A DNA stretch of 64,000 nt from Caloranaerobacter sp. TR13 (GTDB lineage Bacteria > Bacillota > Clostridia > Tissierellales > Thermohalobacteraceae), in the NCBI RefSeq assembly GCF_001316435.1, contig NZ_JXLL01000006.1:42108-106107 (forward strand), read 5' to 3'. The notes under the pieces are model-generated. The model had not been told where the DNA came from, did no database searches, and saw nothing but the letters and a program-made list of their open reading frames with translations. The position numbers and the translations under genes were made by a program. Every line of letters begins with the position of its first letter. Within the stretch, counting starts at the first letter, position 1. Below, one piece after another: positions 17,478 to 27,159 of the stretch.

Positions 17478-18473
17478 TTAAAGATTCCCAATAGTTGCAA
17501 CCATTACCGCCTTAATTGTATGCATTCTATTTTCTGCTTCATCAAATACTACTGAGTGCTTGCTTCTGAAAACTTCATCTGTTACTTCCATTTCTTTTAA
17601 TCCAAACTTTTCATATATGTCTTTACCGATAATTGTATTTGTATCGTGGAATGAAGGTAAACAATGCATGAAAATTACATCTGGATTTTCTGTCTTATTA
17701 ATCATTTCCATATTCACTTGATATGGTTTTAATAAGTTGATCCTCTCTTCAAACTTATCTTCTTCACCCATTGATACCCAAACATCTGTATAAATTACGT
17801 CTGCGCCTTTAACTCCTTCGTCTATATTTTCTGTTAACTCAATAACTGCTCCTGTTTCCTTAGCTATTTCTCTCATTTCATTTACTAATTCTTCTGATGG
17901 GAATAATTCCTTTGGTGCAACTGCTACAAAATGCATTCCCATCTTAGCAGCTCCTATCATTAATGAGTTACCCATGTTGTTTCTTGCATCTCCAACAAAT
18001 ACAAGCTTAACTTTATTAAGTGGTTTATTTACATGTTCCATAATAGTCAAGAAATCTGCAAGAATTTGAGTTGGATGATATAAATCAGTAAGACCATTCC
18101 ACACAGGTACTCCTGCATGTTTAGCTAATTCCTCTACAGTTTCTTGCTTAAATCCTCTAAATTCTATACCATCATAGTATCTTCCTAAAACTTTAGCTGT
18201 ATCTTCTATAGATTCTTTTTTACCCATTTGGCTATTTGATAAAAATGTAACGTTTGCTCCTTCATCATATGCTGCAACTTCAAATGCACATCTTGTTCTT
18301 GTTGAAGTTTTTTCAAATAATAAAACTATGTTTTTACCTTCAAGTAAATTACCTTTGATACCTGCTCTTTTCTTTCTCTTTAAATCCATTGATAAATCTA
18401 GTAAGTATTTAATTTCTTGTGGAGTGAAATCTTTTAATGTTAATAAGTGTCTTCCTCTTAAATTAACTGGCAT
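17478..18473 (-). CDS. arcB: Ornithine carbamoyltransferase (catabolic context)
   Basis: A 331-residue transcarbamylase that in this pathway splits citrulline with phosphate to carbamoyl phosphate and ornithine. The carbamoyl-phosphate loop [11 protein letters not shown] and the ornithine loop HCLPSFHD are clear, and [10 protein letters not shown] binds substrate. It lies between arcA and arcC, which favours the catabolic name arcB over anabolic argF; sequence alone cannot separate the two. Start follows AAAGGAGTTAAA. Confidence 0.95.
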   Translation of the reverse strand: MPVNLRGRHLLTLKDFTPQEIKYLLDLSMDLKRKKRAGIKGNLLEGKNIVLLFEKTSTRTRCAFEVAAYDEGANVTFLSNSQMGKKESIEDTAKVLGRYYDGIEFRGFKQETVEELAKHAGVPVWNGLTDLYHPTQILADFLTIMEHVNKPLNKVKLVFVGDARNNMGNSLMIGAAKMGMHFVAVAPKELFPSEELVNEMREIAKETGAVIELTENIDEGVKGADVIYTDVWVSMGEEDKFEERINLLKPYQVNMEMINKTENPDVIFMHCLPSFHDTNTIIGKDIYEKFGLKEMEVTDEVFRSKHSVVFDEAENRMHTIKAVMVATIGNL

Positions 18474-18537
18474 TTTAACTCCTCCTTTAAATTTAATATA
18501 TTTTATATTTTGTCTTTTTAAATATATTTTGAATTAA

Positions 18538-18587
18538 ATAGTCAATAATTATCTCTATTGACCATCGACTATCAACTATTGACTAAT
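18538..18587. repeat. Intergenic repeat (AGTCAATAG family)
   Basis: The segment contains variations of TAGTCAAT/ATTGACTA, forming an imperfect inverted repeat. It runs into the end of arcA, so the last codons and the stop of arcA are made by the repeat. Related sequence occurs at 61671-61730. Confidence 0.6.
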
Positions 18588-19817
18588 ATCTTCTCTAATT
18601 AGCGGCATTGACATACATCTTGGACCACCTCGTCCACGAGAAAGTTCTGAAGATGGAATAACATGAAGCTTTATACCATGTTCTTCTAGCAATCTATTTG
18701 TAACATGATTTCTTGAATAAACTACTACTTCCCCTGGTGCAATGGCTAAAGTATTAGAACCATCATTCCACTGTTCTCTACCTGCATCTATTTTGTTTCC
18801 ATTTCCACATCGAATTAATGTAACTTTATCCAAATTTAAGTATTTCTTTAATATATCATTTAACTCCATCGTTTCTTTTTCAATTACCAAGTTGTGATTC
18901 TTTTCCCCTTTTCTTAATGAATATACAGTAAGTGGTCCTTCTATTTCAGGATGTATTGTAAACTTATCATAATCGACCATAGTAAATACAGTATCTAAAT
19001 GCATAAAAGCTCTTTTCTTTGGTATATCGAACGCTAATATTACTTCAAATTTCTCCCCATTATTAAAAATTCTTCTTGCTAATTTTTCAACTGAAGCAGC
19101 TTCTGTTCTTTCAGATATACCTATAGCAAGTACTTTTTCACTAAGGACAAGTTGATCTCCACCTTCTATAGAAGTATCTTCATTTCTGTTATACCAAAAT
19201 GGTATTTCGATATCTTTAAACATCGGATGATATTTAAAAATATATTTTGAAAACAATGTTTCTCTATTTCTCGTTATTGTTTTCATATAATTTAAAGATA
19301 TACCTGAACCGATTGTTGCGAATGGATCTCTAGTAAAGTAAAGATTCGGCATTGGATCAACTATAAAAGGATAATCAGATTCTATCATATCTACTAAAGA
19401 AACCTTTTTATAATCTTTTATTTCTTCTTTTCTAATACCTTCCATCATTTTATCTACCATTTCTCTATTAGTAGAAAAGCTCAAGAGATACTCTTTTACA
19501 AGTTCTCTTTTCTTTCTACTGTTAATCCTTGCTTCTTTAACAAACTCGTCTATAAATTTTTGTTTAATATCATCATCTGTAAGAGACTCAGCTGTTAAAT
19601 CCTCAAGATACACTACTTCAACTCCATTGTCTCTAAGTGTTTGTGCAAATACATCATGTTCTTCTCTAGCAACTTTCAAATAGGGTATATCATCAAACAA
19701 CAATCTATCCATTAGGTCAGGAGTTAAATTTTCTATTTCTTTGCCTGGTCTGTGTAAAAGAACTTTCTTTAGTTTGCCAATTTCTGAATATACGTGTAAA
19801 ACGTTTTCCTTAGCCAT
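18576..19817 (-). CDS. arcA: Arginine deiminase
   Basis: ArcA (413 residues) hydrolyses arginine to citrulline and ammonia, the first step of the pathway. The catalytic Cys is in [10 protein letters not shown] at the C-terminus, the His in MHLDTVFTM, and the substrate Asp/Glu in LYFTRDPFA and [10 protein letters not shown]; all residues look intact. It is first in the arc cluster and has a consensus promoter 56 bases upstream. The final residues (DISQ) and the stop overlap an intergenic repeat, a possible recent change at the C-terminus. Confidence 0.97.
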   Translation of the reverse strand: MAKENVLHVYSEIGKLKKVLLHRPGKEIENLTPDLMDRLLFDDIPYLKVAREEHDVFAQTLRDNGVEVVYLEDLTAESLTDDDIKQKFIDEFVKEARINSRKKRELVKEYLLSFSTNREMVDKMMEGIRKEEIKDYKKVSLVDMIESDYPFIVDPMPNLYFTRDPFATIGSGISLNYMKTITRNRETLFSKYIFKYHPMFKDIEIPFWYNRNEDTSIEGGDQLVLSEKVLAIGISERTEAASVEKLARRIFNNGEKFEVILAFDIPKKRAFMHLDTVFTMVDYDKFTIHPEIEGPLTVYSLRKGEKNHNLVIEKETMELNDILKKYLNLDKVTLIRCGNGNKIDAGREQWNDGSNTLAIAPGEVVVYSRNHVTNRLLEEHGIKLHVIPSSELSRGRGGPRCMSMPLIREDISQ

Positions 19818-19872
19818 TGCATAACCCCCCGTTTATTGTCTACACTACACTGGTAGTTACTATCACACCTTC

Positions 19873-19901
19873 AGTATATGATTTTAAGAATTTTTTGTCA
19901 A
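19873..19901 (-). promoter_or_regulatory. Promoter of arc operon
   Basis: On the minus strand TTGACA (19901-19896) and TATACT (19878-19873) are separated by exactly 17 bases. Upstream (19925-19995) are AT-rich imperfect palindromes such as GAATATTAATAATTC, which loosely resemble ArgR boxes but do not match well enough to be called. Confidence 0.85.
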
Positions 19902-20099
19902 ATCAAGTCATTCATCGTATTTTTATATTTTTGCATTTCAATATTCAAAAATGTATAAATTTTATATTGAATTATTAATATTCACTCAATATACTGTTGC
20001 TTGAATTGTACTTTTCTGTGTATTTCATAATTTGAATTTTTATCTAAATTTAACCATAAATTTCAAAAAGAATATTTATTCAAAAAAATTTTTTTCTAC

Positions 20100-20126
20100 A
20101 AAAAACTTCGGGCTTTATACCCGAAG
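20100..20126 (-). terminator. Terminator after dipeptidase gene
   Basis: A CTTCGGG/CCCGAAG stem with a 7-base loop is followed on the minus strand by TTTTTT. It ends the OPT-to-dipeptidase direction of transcription before the arc promoter region. Confidence 0.85.
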
Positions 20127-20143
20127 CTTAAAAACAAAGGTTT

Positions 20144-21601
20144 TTATTCTTTTATTCTCTTTAATACTTCACATAAAAATTCAAATACTCTCTTTGTTGA
20201 AGAAATACTTATATGTTCATTTGGAGTATGAACATCATAAACATTTGGTCCAATAGAAACCATATCTATGTCACCAATTTTTTCTTTTAAGAATCCACAT
20301 TCTAATCCAGCATGTATAGCATCTACTTTTACTTCTTTTCCAAACATATCTTTATAAACTTCAGCCATTAGATCTCTAATAGGAGACTCTACTTTAAACT
20401 CCCATTCAGGATAATCAGCTACTAATTCCATTTTTGCACCGACTAAATCACATATATTTTGAATTCTATCATTAATTTCCTTTTTCAAGCTTTTAACTGA
20501 GCTTCTTACTGCACTATCGAATCTAATTTCTTCTTCGCTAGTTGTAATAACTCCAATATTATTAGAGCTTTCAACTAAACCTTCTATGTCAGCACTCATT
20601 GTTTGAACTCCATTAGGTATTAACCTTAAAATACTTATCAAGCCTTTTTTAGTTTTTAAGCTAAATACTTTTTGTATGCCGTCAACTTTTTCTAAGCTAA
20701 TATTAATATTAGGGTCAGATGTTACAAATTCATTTGTAAATATTTTTTGATGCTCATCAACAATACGCTTAAATTTTTCTTCATCATCTTTATTAATCAT
20801 TACAACTGCTTCAGACATTTTTGCAATTGCATTCATTTTTTCTCCACCGCTAATATTTGCTATATCAATACCTATTTCTTTATCAAGGCTTTCTAATAAT
20901 CTTCCTAATAGTTTTATTGCATTTGCTCTATTTTTATTGATTTCTATACCTGAATGACCACCTATTAAACCTTTAATAGATATTTTATAACCTATTTTAT
21001 TAGCATCAGCTTCATTCCACTCTATAGGCAGATGAATAATATTGTTTACTCCACCTGCACATGATGCAAGTATAGTACCTTCTTCTTCTGAATCAATATT
21101 TATTAAAATATCTCCAGAAACGTTTTCAGGATTTAAATTCAATACTCCATCCATTCCAGTCTCTTCTGCAACTGTAATTAATGCAACAAGAGGTGGATGT
21201 GGTAAGTCTTTTGACTCTAAAATAGCCATTATCATAGCTACTGCAATACCATTATCTGCTCCAAGAGTGGTTCCTTTTGTTCTTATCATATCCCCATCTA
21301 CCATCAATGGAATTGGGTCTTTTGTAAAATCAAAGTCTAAATCTTCATTTTTTGTACAAACCATATCCATGTGCCCTTGAAGTATAACTGTTTTTGCATT
21401 TTCATACCCTTCTGTTGCTGGTTTCTTAATAATTACATTTAAACATTCTTCTTGTATAACTTCTAGTCCATTGTCTTTTGCAAATTTAACTAGATAATCA
21501 CTAACTTGTTTTTCATTTCCTGAACCTCTAGGAATTCTAGTTAACTCTTCAAAATGTTTAAATACAGCCTCAGGCTTAAGCCCTGATAAAACATTTACCA
21601 T
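20144..21601 (-). CDS. pepD: M20 aminoacyl-histidine (Xaa-His) dipeptidase
   Basis: A 485-residue cytosolic metallopeptidase of the PepD/M20C type that cleaves unspecific dipeptides including Xaa-His. Zinc-site motifs are GHMDMVC, TLGADNGIAVAM (bridging Asp), EETGMDG (catalytic Glu and ligand) and the late HAGLECG and DVHTPNEHISIS. The chosen ATG is 9 bases after AAAGGGG; an in-frame ATG directly joined to that site is less likely. It lies downstream of an OPT oligopeptide transporter, consistent with digestion of imported peptides. Confidence 0.93.
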   Translation of the reverse strand: MVNVLSGLKPEAVFKHFEELTRIPRGSGNEKQVSDYLVKFAKDNGLEVIQEECLNVIIKKPATEGYENAKTVILQGHMDMVCTKNEDLDFDFTKDPIPLMVDGDMIRTKGTTLGADNGIAVAMIMAILESKDLPHPPLVALITVAEETGMDGVLNLNPENVSGDILINIDSEEEGTILASCAGGVNNIIHLPIEWNEADANKIGYKISIKGLIGGHSGIEINKNRANAIKLLGRLLESLDKEIGIDIANISGGEKMNAIAKMSEAVVMINKDDEEKFKRIVDEHQKIFTNEFVTSDPNINISLEKVDGIQKVFSLKTKKGLISILRLIPNGVQTMSADIEGLVESSNNIGVITTSEEEIRFDSAVRSSVKSLKKEINDRIQNICDLVGAKMELVADYPEWEFKVESPIRDLMAEVYKDMFGKEVKVDAIHAGLECGFLKEKIGDIDMVSIGPNVYDVHTPNEHISISSTKRVFEFLCEVLKRIKE

Positions 21602-21615
21602 TACAAGCATCCCCT

Positions 21616-21969
21616 TTACTTTAATTTATATTTTTTAGGCCTACTGTTATAGATTTCAACAATAAGCCCTTCATTTATCATTTTTGTTATCAAATTTTTA
21701 GTTACTAATTTAGGGTCAACAACTTGAACTTTATTCTTGCTCCAGAATAAGGACGCTTTTGTTCCTCTAACAATCTTTTCAATCTCATTTTTAGTTAAAG
21801 ATTCCTGTTTTTTAAGTTCCTTTAATATTTTTGCTTCTGCTTTTTTATACAAAGCATTTAATAGTTCCTCAGTTTTTCTCTGCTGTTTAACATATCCCCA
21901 TGCATATAAAAATGTAAAAGTTACAGCGAATAATAATACCTTTAGAATAAAACTTATCATACTAATCAC
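21616..21969 (-). CDS. Small membrane protein with winged-helix-like tail
   Basis: A 117-residue protein, not recognised. One N-terminal transmembrane segment (FILKVLLFAVTFTFLYAW) is followed by a basic, helical region and a part that reads like a winged helix (AEAKILKELKKQESLTKNEIEKIV, written here in part; then LITKMINEGLIVE). GTG at 21969 abuts the stop of the PqqD-like gene; an ATG 9 bases later is an alternative start. It lies between a PqqD-like gene and a dipeptidase gene. A membrane-tethered regulator is possible but unproved. Confidence 0.7.
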   Translation of the reverse strand: MISMISFILKVLLFAVTFTFLYAWGYVKQQRKTEELLNALYKKAEAKILKELKKQESLTKNEIEKIVRGTKASLFWSKNKVQVVDPKLVTKNLITKMINEGLIVEIYNSRPKKYKLK

Positions 21970-22323
21970 TTACCTCTTCTCTAGTGTAATAAATTTATTA
22001 TTTCTTAAAATATTTATATAAGTCCCTAGTCTTTCATAGAGGGGTTCTGCTTTCTCCCCAAATTCTTCTTTTAATATTTTAGCTATATCTTGTATATTCC
22101 TTTGTCCATCTATTGACTTCCATACGCAACTTCCAATCGGGTCTAAATCTATTCTCATTACCTCTGGTGTTTTAAAAAAAACTCTTACTATCCTGTCTAA
22201 TATTCCATTTCGTGGTATGATAACCTGAACCAATCCTTCATCATTAACTATCCATTCTAAAGTATTATTTTTCTTAGGAATTAATTCTAAAAAATTATCA
22301 CTTTTTTTGATTTTTTTAACCAT
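21970..22323 (-). CDS. PqqD-like peptide-binding domain protein
   Basis: A 117-residue stand-alone protein whose C-terminal 60 residues match the PqqD fold (DPIGSCVWKSIDG, then NIQDIAKILKEEFGE and INILRNNKFI). PqqD domains bind leader parts of precursor peptides for radical-SAM maturases. No radical SAM enzyme, precursor peptide or protease typical of a RiPP cluster is nearby; neighbours are an OPT oligopeptide transporter and a dipeptidase. Function is therefore open: a peptide-binding accessory of the transporter is one idea. Confidence 0.75.
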   Translation of the reverse strand: MVKKIKKSDNFLELIPKKNNTLEWIVNDEGLVQVIIPRNGILDRIVRVFFKTPEVMRIDLDPIGSCVWKSIDGQRNIQDIAKILKEEFGEKAEPLYERLGTYINILRNNKFITLEKR

Positions 22324-22395
22324 TGTTACACCTCTATCTTTAATAAGTTGAAAAGAGGATATATAAAATATCCTCTTTTACATCATACCTCTAAA

Positions 22396-24297
22396 TTAAT
22401 TTTTCTTCAATAAGGAATTCCTCATAAGTGTATATGTTAATGCAGCAAAGAATGCTAATGCACCAATTTGTCCTAAGTCAATGCCAAGTGCAAGGTTTAT
22501 TCCGAATACTGCAAATATTGCTAATAATATACCTATTAAACCTTCTCCAGCAATTAATCCTGATGCAAATAATATTCCTGAATCAATTTTTGCTTTGATA
22601 CCTTTGTCTTCACCATTTGACTTCTCTAATTTCTTATCTAAGATACCTCTAATTACCCCACCAACCATTATAGGAGTACTTAAATGGATTGGTAAGTATA
22701 AACCTATTGCAATTGGAAGAACAGGTAATCCTAATAATTCAACTGCAACACCTAAACCTACTCCAGTAAATACTAATGCCCATGGTAAGTTACCACCCAT
22801 AACACCTTCTATAACTAGTCTCATTAGAGTAGCCTGAGGTGCTGGTAACTCAGATGAACCAAATCCCCATGCTTTATTTAATAAAGTCAACACAAGTCCT
22901 ATAGCAAGTGCTGACGCAATAGCACCGATTATTTCACCATACTGTTGTTTCTTAGGAGTAGCACCAACTAAGAAACCAGTTTTTAAGTCCTGTGAAGTAT
23001 CCCCTGCCATAGCAGCAATTATACAAATTACAGCACCTACAGTTAATGTACCTATCATTCCTGCTTGTCCATCATTACCGCTAGCCTTAAATATTATAGC
23101 AGTAATGATTAATGTAGCTATAGTCATCCCTGATACTGGGTTTGATGAACTACCAACTAAACCAACAATTCTTGATGAAACTGTTGCAAAGAAGAAACCG
23201 AATATAGCGATTAATAACGCGCCAGCAAATCCTACTGGGATTATCGGTAACATCATCATAGCTAAAACAACTGCTAAAGAACCTATTAATACTATCTTCA
23301 TTGACATATCTTGATCAGTTCTAACGTTAGTACTTCCACCAACACCTGATGAATAATCTTTCATAGCATCTTTAAATGTTTGTACTATTAAAGGTAATGA
23401 TTTAATTAAGCTGAAAATACCCCCGAATGCAACTGCTCCAGCACCAACATATCTTATATAATAATTCCAAATACCCCAATAGCCTAATTCGCTAATTGGC
23501 ACAGATGCTGGATACATAATAACATTGCCCATACTTCCTATGTTTGTAATTAGTGGAATAAGTCCAAACCAACCTATAACAGCACCAGCTAGCATATAAG
23601 CTGAAATTCTTGGTCCAATAATGAAACCAACACCAAGTAAAGCTGGCATAACATCTCCACCAATAGCAGCTCCCTTATATCCAGGTATTGTTGTTTCTAT
23701 TTCACCTGGGAATAATTTAAAGCCACCTTGAATAAACTTATATAATGCACCTATACCTAAACCAGCAAAAGTTATTTTTGCTTTTTCTCCACCTTCTTCA
23801 CCAGCTAACAATACTTCTGCACAAGCTGTACCCTCTGGATAAGGTAATACACCATGCTCTTTTACTATTAATGCTTTTCTTAACGGAACCATAAATAATA
23901 CTCCAAGAATACCACCACATAAAGCTATTGCAGTGATAGATAATAAGCTTGGAGTTCCCATACCCCACTCTTGAGTCCAAATATAAAGTGCAGGTAAAGT
24001 AAATATTGCACCAGCTGCAAGTGATTCACCAGCTGAACCAATAGTTTGAACCATATTATTTTCTAGTATTGATTCTTTTTTAAGAATACCTCTAATGATA
24101 CCCATAGAGATTACGGCTGCAGGAATTGATGCACTGATAGTCATACCCACTTTTAATCCTAGGTATGCATTTGCTGCACCAAACACTATAGCTAAAAGAA
24201 TACCTAGAATAAGTGATGTTGTAGTAAATTCTGGTAAGACTTTGTCCGCAGAAATAAACGGTTTAAATTCCTGCGCTGAACTAGTTCCTTTTGACAT
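22396..24297 (-). CDS. OPT family oligopeptide transporter
   Basis: A 633-residue polytopic membrane protein with about 15 helices, of the bacterial OPT type. Landmarks are FGAANAYLGLKVGMTISASIP near the start (written in part: AYLGLKVGMTISASIPAAV), GSAGESLAAGAIFTLPALY and VGSSSNPVSGMTIATL. The family moves oligopeptides or metal-peptide chelates with protons. It is the first gene of a four-gene run ending in the dipeptidase, which supports peptide uptake. A promoter and an unusual 130-nt leader precede it. Confidence 0.93.
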   Translation of the reverse strand: MSKGTSSAQEFKPFISADKVLPEFTTTSLILGILLAIVFGAANAYLGLKVGMTISASIPAAVISMGIIRGILKKESILENNMVQTIGSAGESLAAGAIFTLPALYIWTQEWGMGTPSLLSITAIALCGGILGVLFMVPLRKALIVKEHGVLPYPEGTACAEVLLAGEEGGEKAKITFAGLGIGALYKFIQGGFKLFPGEIETTIPGYKGAAIGGDVMPALLGVGFIIGPRISAYMLAGAVIGWFGLIPLITNIGSMGNVIMYPASVPISELGYWGIWNYYIRYVGAGAVAFGGIFSLIKSLPLIVQTFKDAMKDYSSGVGGSTNVRTDQDMSMKIVLIGSLAVVLAMMMLPIIPVGFAGALLIAIFGFFFATVSSRIVGLVGSSSNPVSGMTIATLIITAIIFKASGNDGQAGMIGTLTVGAVICIIAAMAGDTSQDLKTGFLVGATPKKQQYGEIIGAIASALAIGLVLTLLNKAWGFGSSELPAPQATLMRLVIEGVMGGNLPWALVFTGVGLGVAVELLGLPVLPIAIGLYLPIHLSTPIMVGGVIRGILDKKLEKSNGEDKGIKAKIDSGILFASGLIAGEGLIGILLAIFAVFGINLALGIDLGQIGALAFFAALTYTLMRNSLLKKN

Positions 24298-24426
24298 ATA
24301 GTCCCCTCCTAATTTTTATTTTATGTAAAATAGAAAGGAGATCGATTCCCAAACAATAAGTATAGATAATGCCTAGTTTTTATTAGGAATACGATTTCCT
24401 GTCTATTTACATCGACAGTACACCTG
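24298..24426 (-). promoter_or_regulatory. Structured 5' leader of OPT gene
   Basis: About 130 nt separate the predicted transcription start from the ribosome binding site. The RNA can form a CTGTC/GACAG hairpin, then either a local GGAA/TTCC hairpin or a longer stem that pairs ATCG-T-ATTCC with GGAAT-CGAT about 45 nt downstream. The two pairings are exclusive. No known riboswitch class is recognised, and no terminator is present, so control, if any, would be at translation. Confidence 0.45.
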
Positions 24427-24432
24427 TTAACT

Positions 24433-24461
24433 ATTATACATATATACGCCATATTATGCAA
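24433..24461 (-). promoter_or_regulatory. Promoter of OPT gene
   Basis: TTGCAT (24461-24456), 17 bases, and TATAAT (24438-24433) on the minus strand form a strong sigma-A promoter. Confidence 0.8.
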
Positions 24462-24579
24462 TATTCTGACATCATTTTTCTACATAACAAAATTATTAAA
24501 TAGGGTTTTTTTCTATAATTTAAAAATATTTTAAGTTTTCTTAACAATTTTAATGTTAAATCTGTTATGTTAAAAAATA

Positions 24580-24604
24580 AAGCTGTTGCTTAAAACAACA
24601 GCCT
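24580..24604 (-). terminator. Terminator of glnS
   Basis: A GCTGTTG/CAACAGC stem with a 7-base loop and flanking A/T runs lies 20 bases after the glnS stop; the minus strand tail is TTTATTTTTT. Confidence 0.85.
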
Positions 24605-24622
24605 TTCGTTAATCATTTTTAT

Positions 24623-26278
24623 CTATTTTATTTTAAAAGAACTTTTTAATGATACAATTCTATTAAATACTAATCTATCTTTTGTAGTATATTTAGGATC
24701 TACACTAAAATATCCATGTCTAAAGAATTGAAACTTATCATAAGGCTTAACATCTTTCATGTTTGGCTCAACAAATCCTTGTAAAATTTCTAATGAATTT
24801 GGATTTACTTTATCAAGGAATGATTTTCCTTCATCTTGATCATCATCTAAAATTAAATAGTCATATAATCTAAATTCTGCTTTTAGAGCATGTTTAGCAT
24901 CTACCCAATGAATTGTACCTTTAACTTTTCTTCCTGTAAATCCTGTTCCACTTTTTGTTTCTGGATCATAAGTACAACGTAATTCAACTATGTTACCATT
25001 CTCATCTTTTATAACTTCATTGCATTTAATAAAATAAGCATGTTTTAATCTAACTTCATTTCCAGGAAATAATCTAAAATATTTCTTAGGTGGATTTTCC
25101 ATAAAATCTTCTTGTTCAATATATATTTCTCTAGAAAATGGTATAAGTCTTTTACCCATTTCTGGATTTTCAGGATTATTGTCTGCCTCTAACATTTCTA
25201 CCTGGCCTTCTGGATAATTTGTAATTACCACCTTTAACGGTCTTACTACTGCCATAGTTCTTGGTGCCTTTAATTTCAAGTCTTCCCTTATAAAATGTTC
25301 TAACATTCTATAGTCTACTACACTATTACTTTTAGCCACACCAACTTCTCTTACAAAATTACGTATTGCTTCTGGTGTATATCCTCTTCTTCTCAACCCT
25401 GAAATAGTTGGCATACGTGGATCATCCCAGCCATCAACATATTTCTCATCAACTAACTGCTTTAACTTTCTCTTACTCATAACTGTATTAGTTAAATTAA
25501 GTCTTGCAAATTCAATCTGCTTAGGCTGATTCTCCATTTCACATTCTCTTATAACCCACTCATATAATGGTCTATGATCTTCAAATTCTAAGGTGCAAAT
25601 TGAGTGTGTTACTCCTTCTATTGCATCTTCAATAGGGTGTGCAAAATCATACATAGGATATATACACCATTTATCACCTGTATTATGATGCTCAGCATGT
25701 GCTATACGATATATAACGGGATCTCTCATATTTAAATTTGGTGAAGCCATATCAATTTTTGCTCTTAAAACTTTTTCTCCTTCTTTAAATTCGCCTTTTC
25801 TCATACGTTCAAACAAATCTAAATTTTCTTCTATAGATCTGTTTCTATAAGGGCTTTCTTTTCCTGGTTCTGTTAATGTTCCACGATACTCTTTTATTTC
25901 TTCTGGTGATAAATCACAAACATAAGCCTTACCTTTCTTAATCAATAATACTGCACGTCTATACATTTCTTCAAAATAATCTGATGCAAAATATAATCCA
26001 TCCCATTCATATCCTAACCATTTAACATCTTCTTTGATAGATTCAACATATTCAACATCTTCTTTCAATGGATTAGTATCATCAAAACGAAGATAAGTCT
26101 TACCATTAAATTCATCAGCTAAATCAAAATTTAAGCAAATTGATTTTGCATGACCGATATGTAAATATCCATTAGGCTCTGGCGGGAATCGAGTAACTAT
26201 TTCTTTGTAATTACCTGATTCTAAATCCTTAATAACAATATTTTTTATAAAATTTGATGATGTGTTTTTCTTATCCAT
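24623..26278 (-). CDS. glnS: Glutaminyl-tRNA synthetase
   Basis: GlnRS (551 residues) charges tRNA-Gln. The class I signatures are [15 protein letters not shown] (HIGH region) and [10 protein letters not shown] (KMSKS region), and the GlnRS-specific [17 protein letters not shown] is present with a full C-terminal anticodon-binding beta-barrel. The ATG used here lies 9 bases after an AAAGG within AGGAGAAAGG; an in-frame TTG 33 bases upstream overlaps that site. Many Firmicutes lack GlnRS and use GatCAB, so this gene is often regarded as acquired. It is monocistronic. Confidence 0.95.
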   Translation of the reverse strand: MDKKNTSSNFIKNIVIKDLESGNYKEIVTRFPPEPNGYLHIGHAKSICLNFDLADEFNGKTYLRFDDTNPLKEDVEYVESIKEDVKWLGYEWDGLYFASDYFEEMYRRAVLLIKKGKAYVCDLSPEEIKEYRGTLTEPGKESPYRNRSIEENLDLFERMRKGEFKEGEKVLRAKIDMASPNLNMRDPVIYRIAHAEHHNTGDKWCIYPMYDFAHPIEDAIEGVTHSICTLEFEDHRPLYEWVIRECEMENQPKQIEFARLNLTNTVMSKRKLKQLVDEKYVDGWDDPRMPTISGLRRRGYTPEAIRNFVREVGVAKSNSVVDYRMLEHFIREDLKLKAPRTMAVVRPLKVVITNYPEGQVEMLEADNNPENPEMGKRLIPFSREIYIEQEDFMENPPKKYFRLFPGNEVRLKHAYFIKCNEVIKDENGNIVELRCTYDPETKSGTGFTGRKVKGTIHWVDAKHALKAEFRLYDYLILDDDQDEGKSFLDKVNPNSLEILQGFVEPNMKDVKPYDKFQFFRHGYFSVDPKYTTKDRLVFNRIVSLKSSFKIK

Positions 26279-26403
26279 TTTATCAAACCTTTCTCCTATT
26301 GTATTTTTCAAGAGAAATTAATATATGTATATAAATATACCATAAATTCCTTAAACTTTCTATTGATTTTATTATAAACAATTAAATTAATGTTAGCTAG
26401 CAA

Positions 26404-27045
26404 CTAATATCCTAAATCTTTGTTTACTATTATAACGTGAATTCTACCTTTTTGCATTTGCCTTTTTATCACTACATACTCATTACAAATCCTATCTGGG
26501 CTCATGCAATCCATGCAGTACCCAACTTCAGCACAAGGAGTTTTTCTATTTAATCTCTTAGCATTAGCAGGTGCTGCTAACTCTCTATTTCTTTCTATTG
26601 CTTCATCTATATTTTTTACTATTTTATTTACACCAACAACTACTATTACTTTATCTGGTCCATATATCATTGCTGCTACTCTGTTACCTCTACCATCCAC
26701 ATTGTAAAGTTCTCCTTCTTCTGTTATTGCATTACTCCCAGTAAAATACACATCTGCTGAAAAACTATTTCTGTATAGTTGTTTAATATCTTCGCTAGTC
26801 AACCCATCCTTATATCTGTCAAGAAAATTATACTTTCCATTCCTTAAAAAATCTATAACTCCTACTTCAAATAAAGTCATTGAACCTCCAACAGTTACTG
26901 TATCTCCTTCTTTTATTAACTCTTTAATTTTCTCAATAGCTTCCCTTTCGCTTTGCACAAAATAACCATGCATATTGTTTTTTTCTAAATTTTCAATAGT
27001 TCTTTTAACCTTTCTCTCAATAACAAAGGAAACATTTTTATCCAT
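26404..27045 (-). CDS. LUD-domain protein
   Basis: A 213-residue protein of the LUD (DUF162) family related to LutC, part of lactate-oxidation complexes. Motifs are VTVGGSMTLFEVG, FTGSNAITEEGELYNVDGRG (exactly 20 residues) and VGVNKIVKNIDEAI. Near the C-terminus is a Cys-rich run (CAEVGYCMDCMSPDRIC) that could bind a metal or cluster. No lutA/lutB partner is adjacent; single LUD proteins of this type are common in Clostridia and of unknown function. Its promoter region holds a palindrome at 27084-27108. Confidence 0.85.
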   Translation of the reverse strand: MDKNVSFVIERKVKRTIENLEKNNMHGYFVQSEREAIEKIKELIKEGDTVTVGGSMTLFEVGVIDFLRNGKYNFLDRYKDGLTSEDIKQLYRNSFSADVYFTGSNAITEEGELYNVDGRGNRVAAMIYGPDKVIVVVGVNKIVKNIDEAIERNRELAAPANAKRLNRKTPCAEVGYCMDCMSPDRICNEYVVIKRQMQKGRIHVIIVNKDLGY

Positions 27046-27083
27046 ACTTTCAACTCCTTTTAATATTATTCTTCAATATTATT

Positions 27084-27108
27084 CTTAATATAATAATATT
27101 ATATTAAG
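27084..27108. repeat. All-AT palindrome before LUD gene
   Basis: The 25-base sequence CTTAATATAATA-A-TATTATATTAAG is a perfect 12-bp inverted repeat around one central base. It lies about 40 bases upstream of the LUD start, where a dimeric repressor or activator could bind; AT richness makes chance formation possible. Confidence 0.5.
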
Positions 27109-27130
27109 AGTAATATTTAAATAAAATTAA

Positions 27131-27154
27131 AAACCCAGTCAACCGACTGAGTTT
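27131..27154 (-). terminator. Terminator before speD end
   Basis: An AAACCCAGTC/GACTGAGTTT stem with a 4-base loop lies just after the speD stop codon; on the minus strand it is followed by TTTAATTTTAT. Confidence 0.8.
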
Positions 27155-27159
27155 TATTT

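Noticed and set aside
19925..19995. ArgR operators upstream of arcA
   Set aside because: The AT-rich half-sites do not reach the TGAAT-W4-ATTCA pattern with correct spacing; chance is likely in this base composition.
22481..24301. Open frames antisense to the OPT gene
   Set aside because: Mirror frames of membrane-protein codons; no start signals and no family resemblance.
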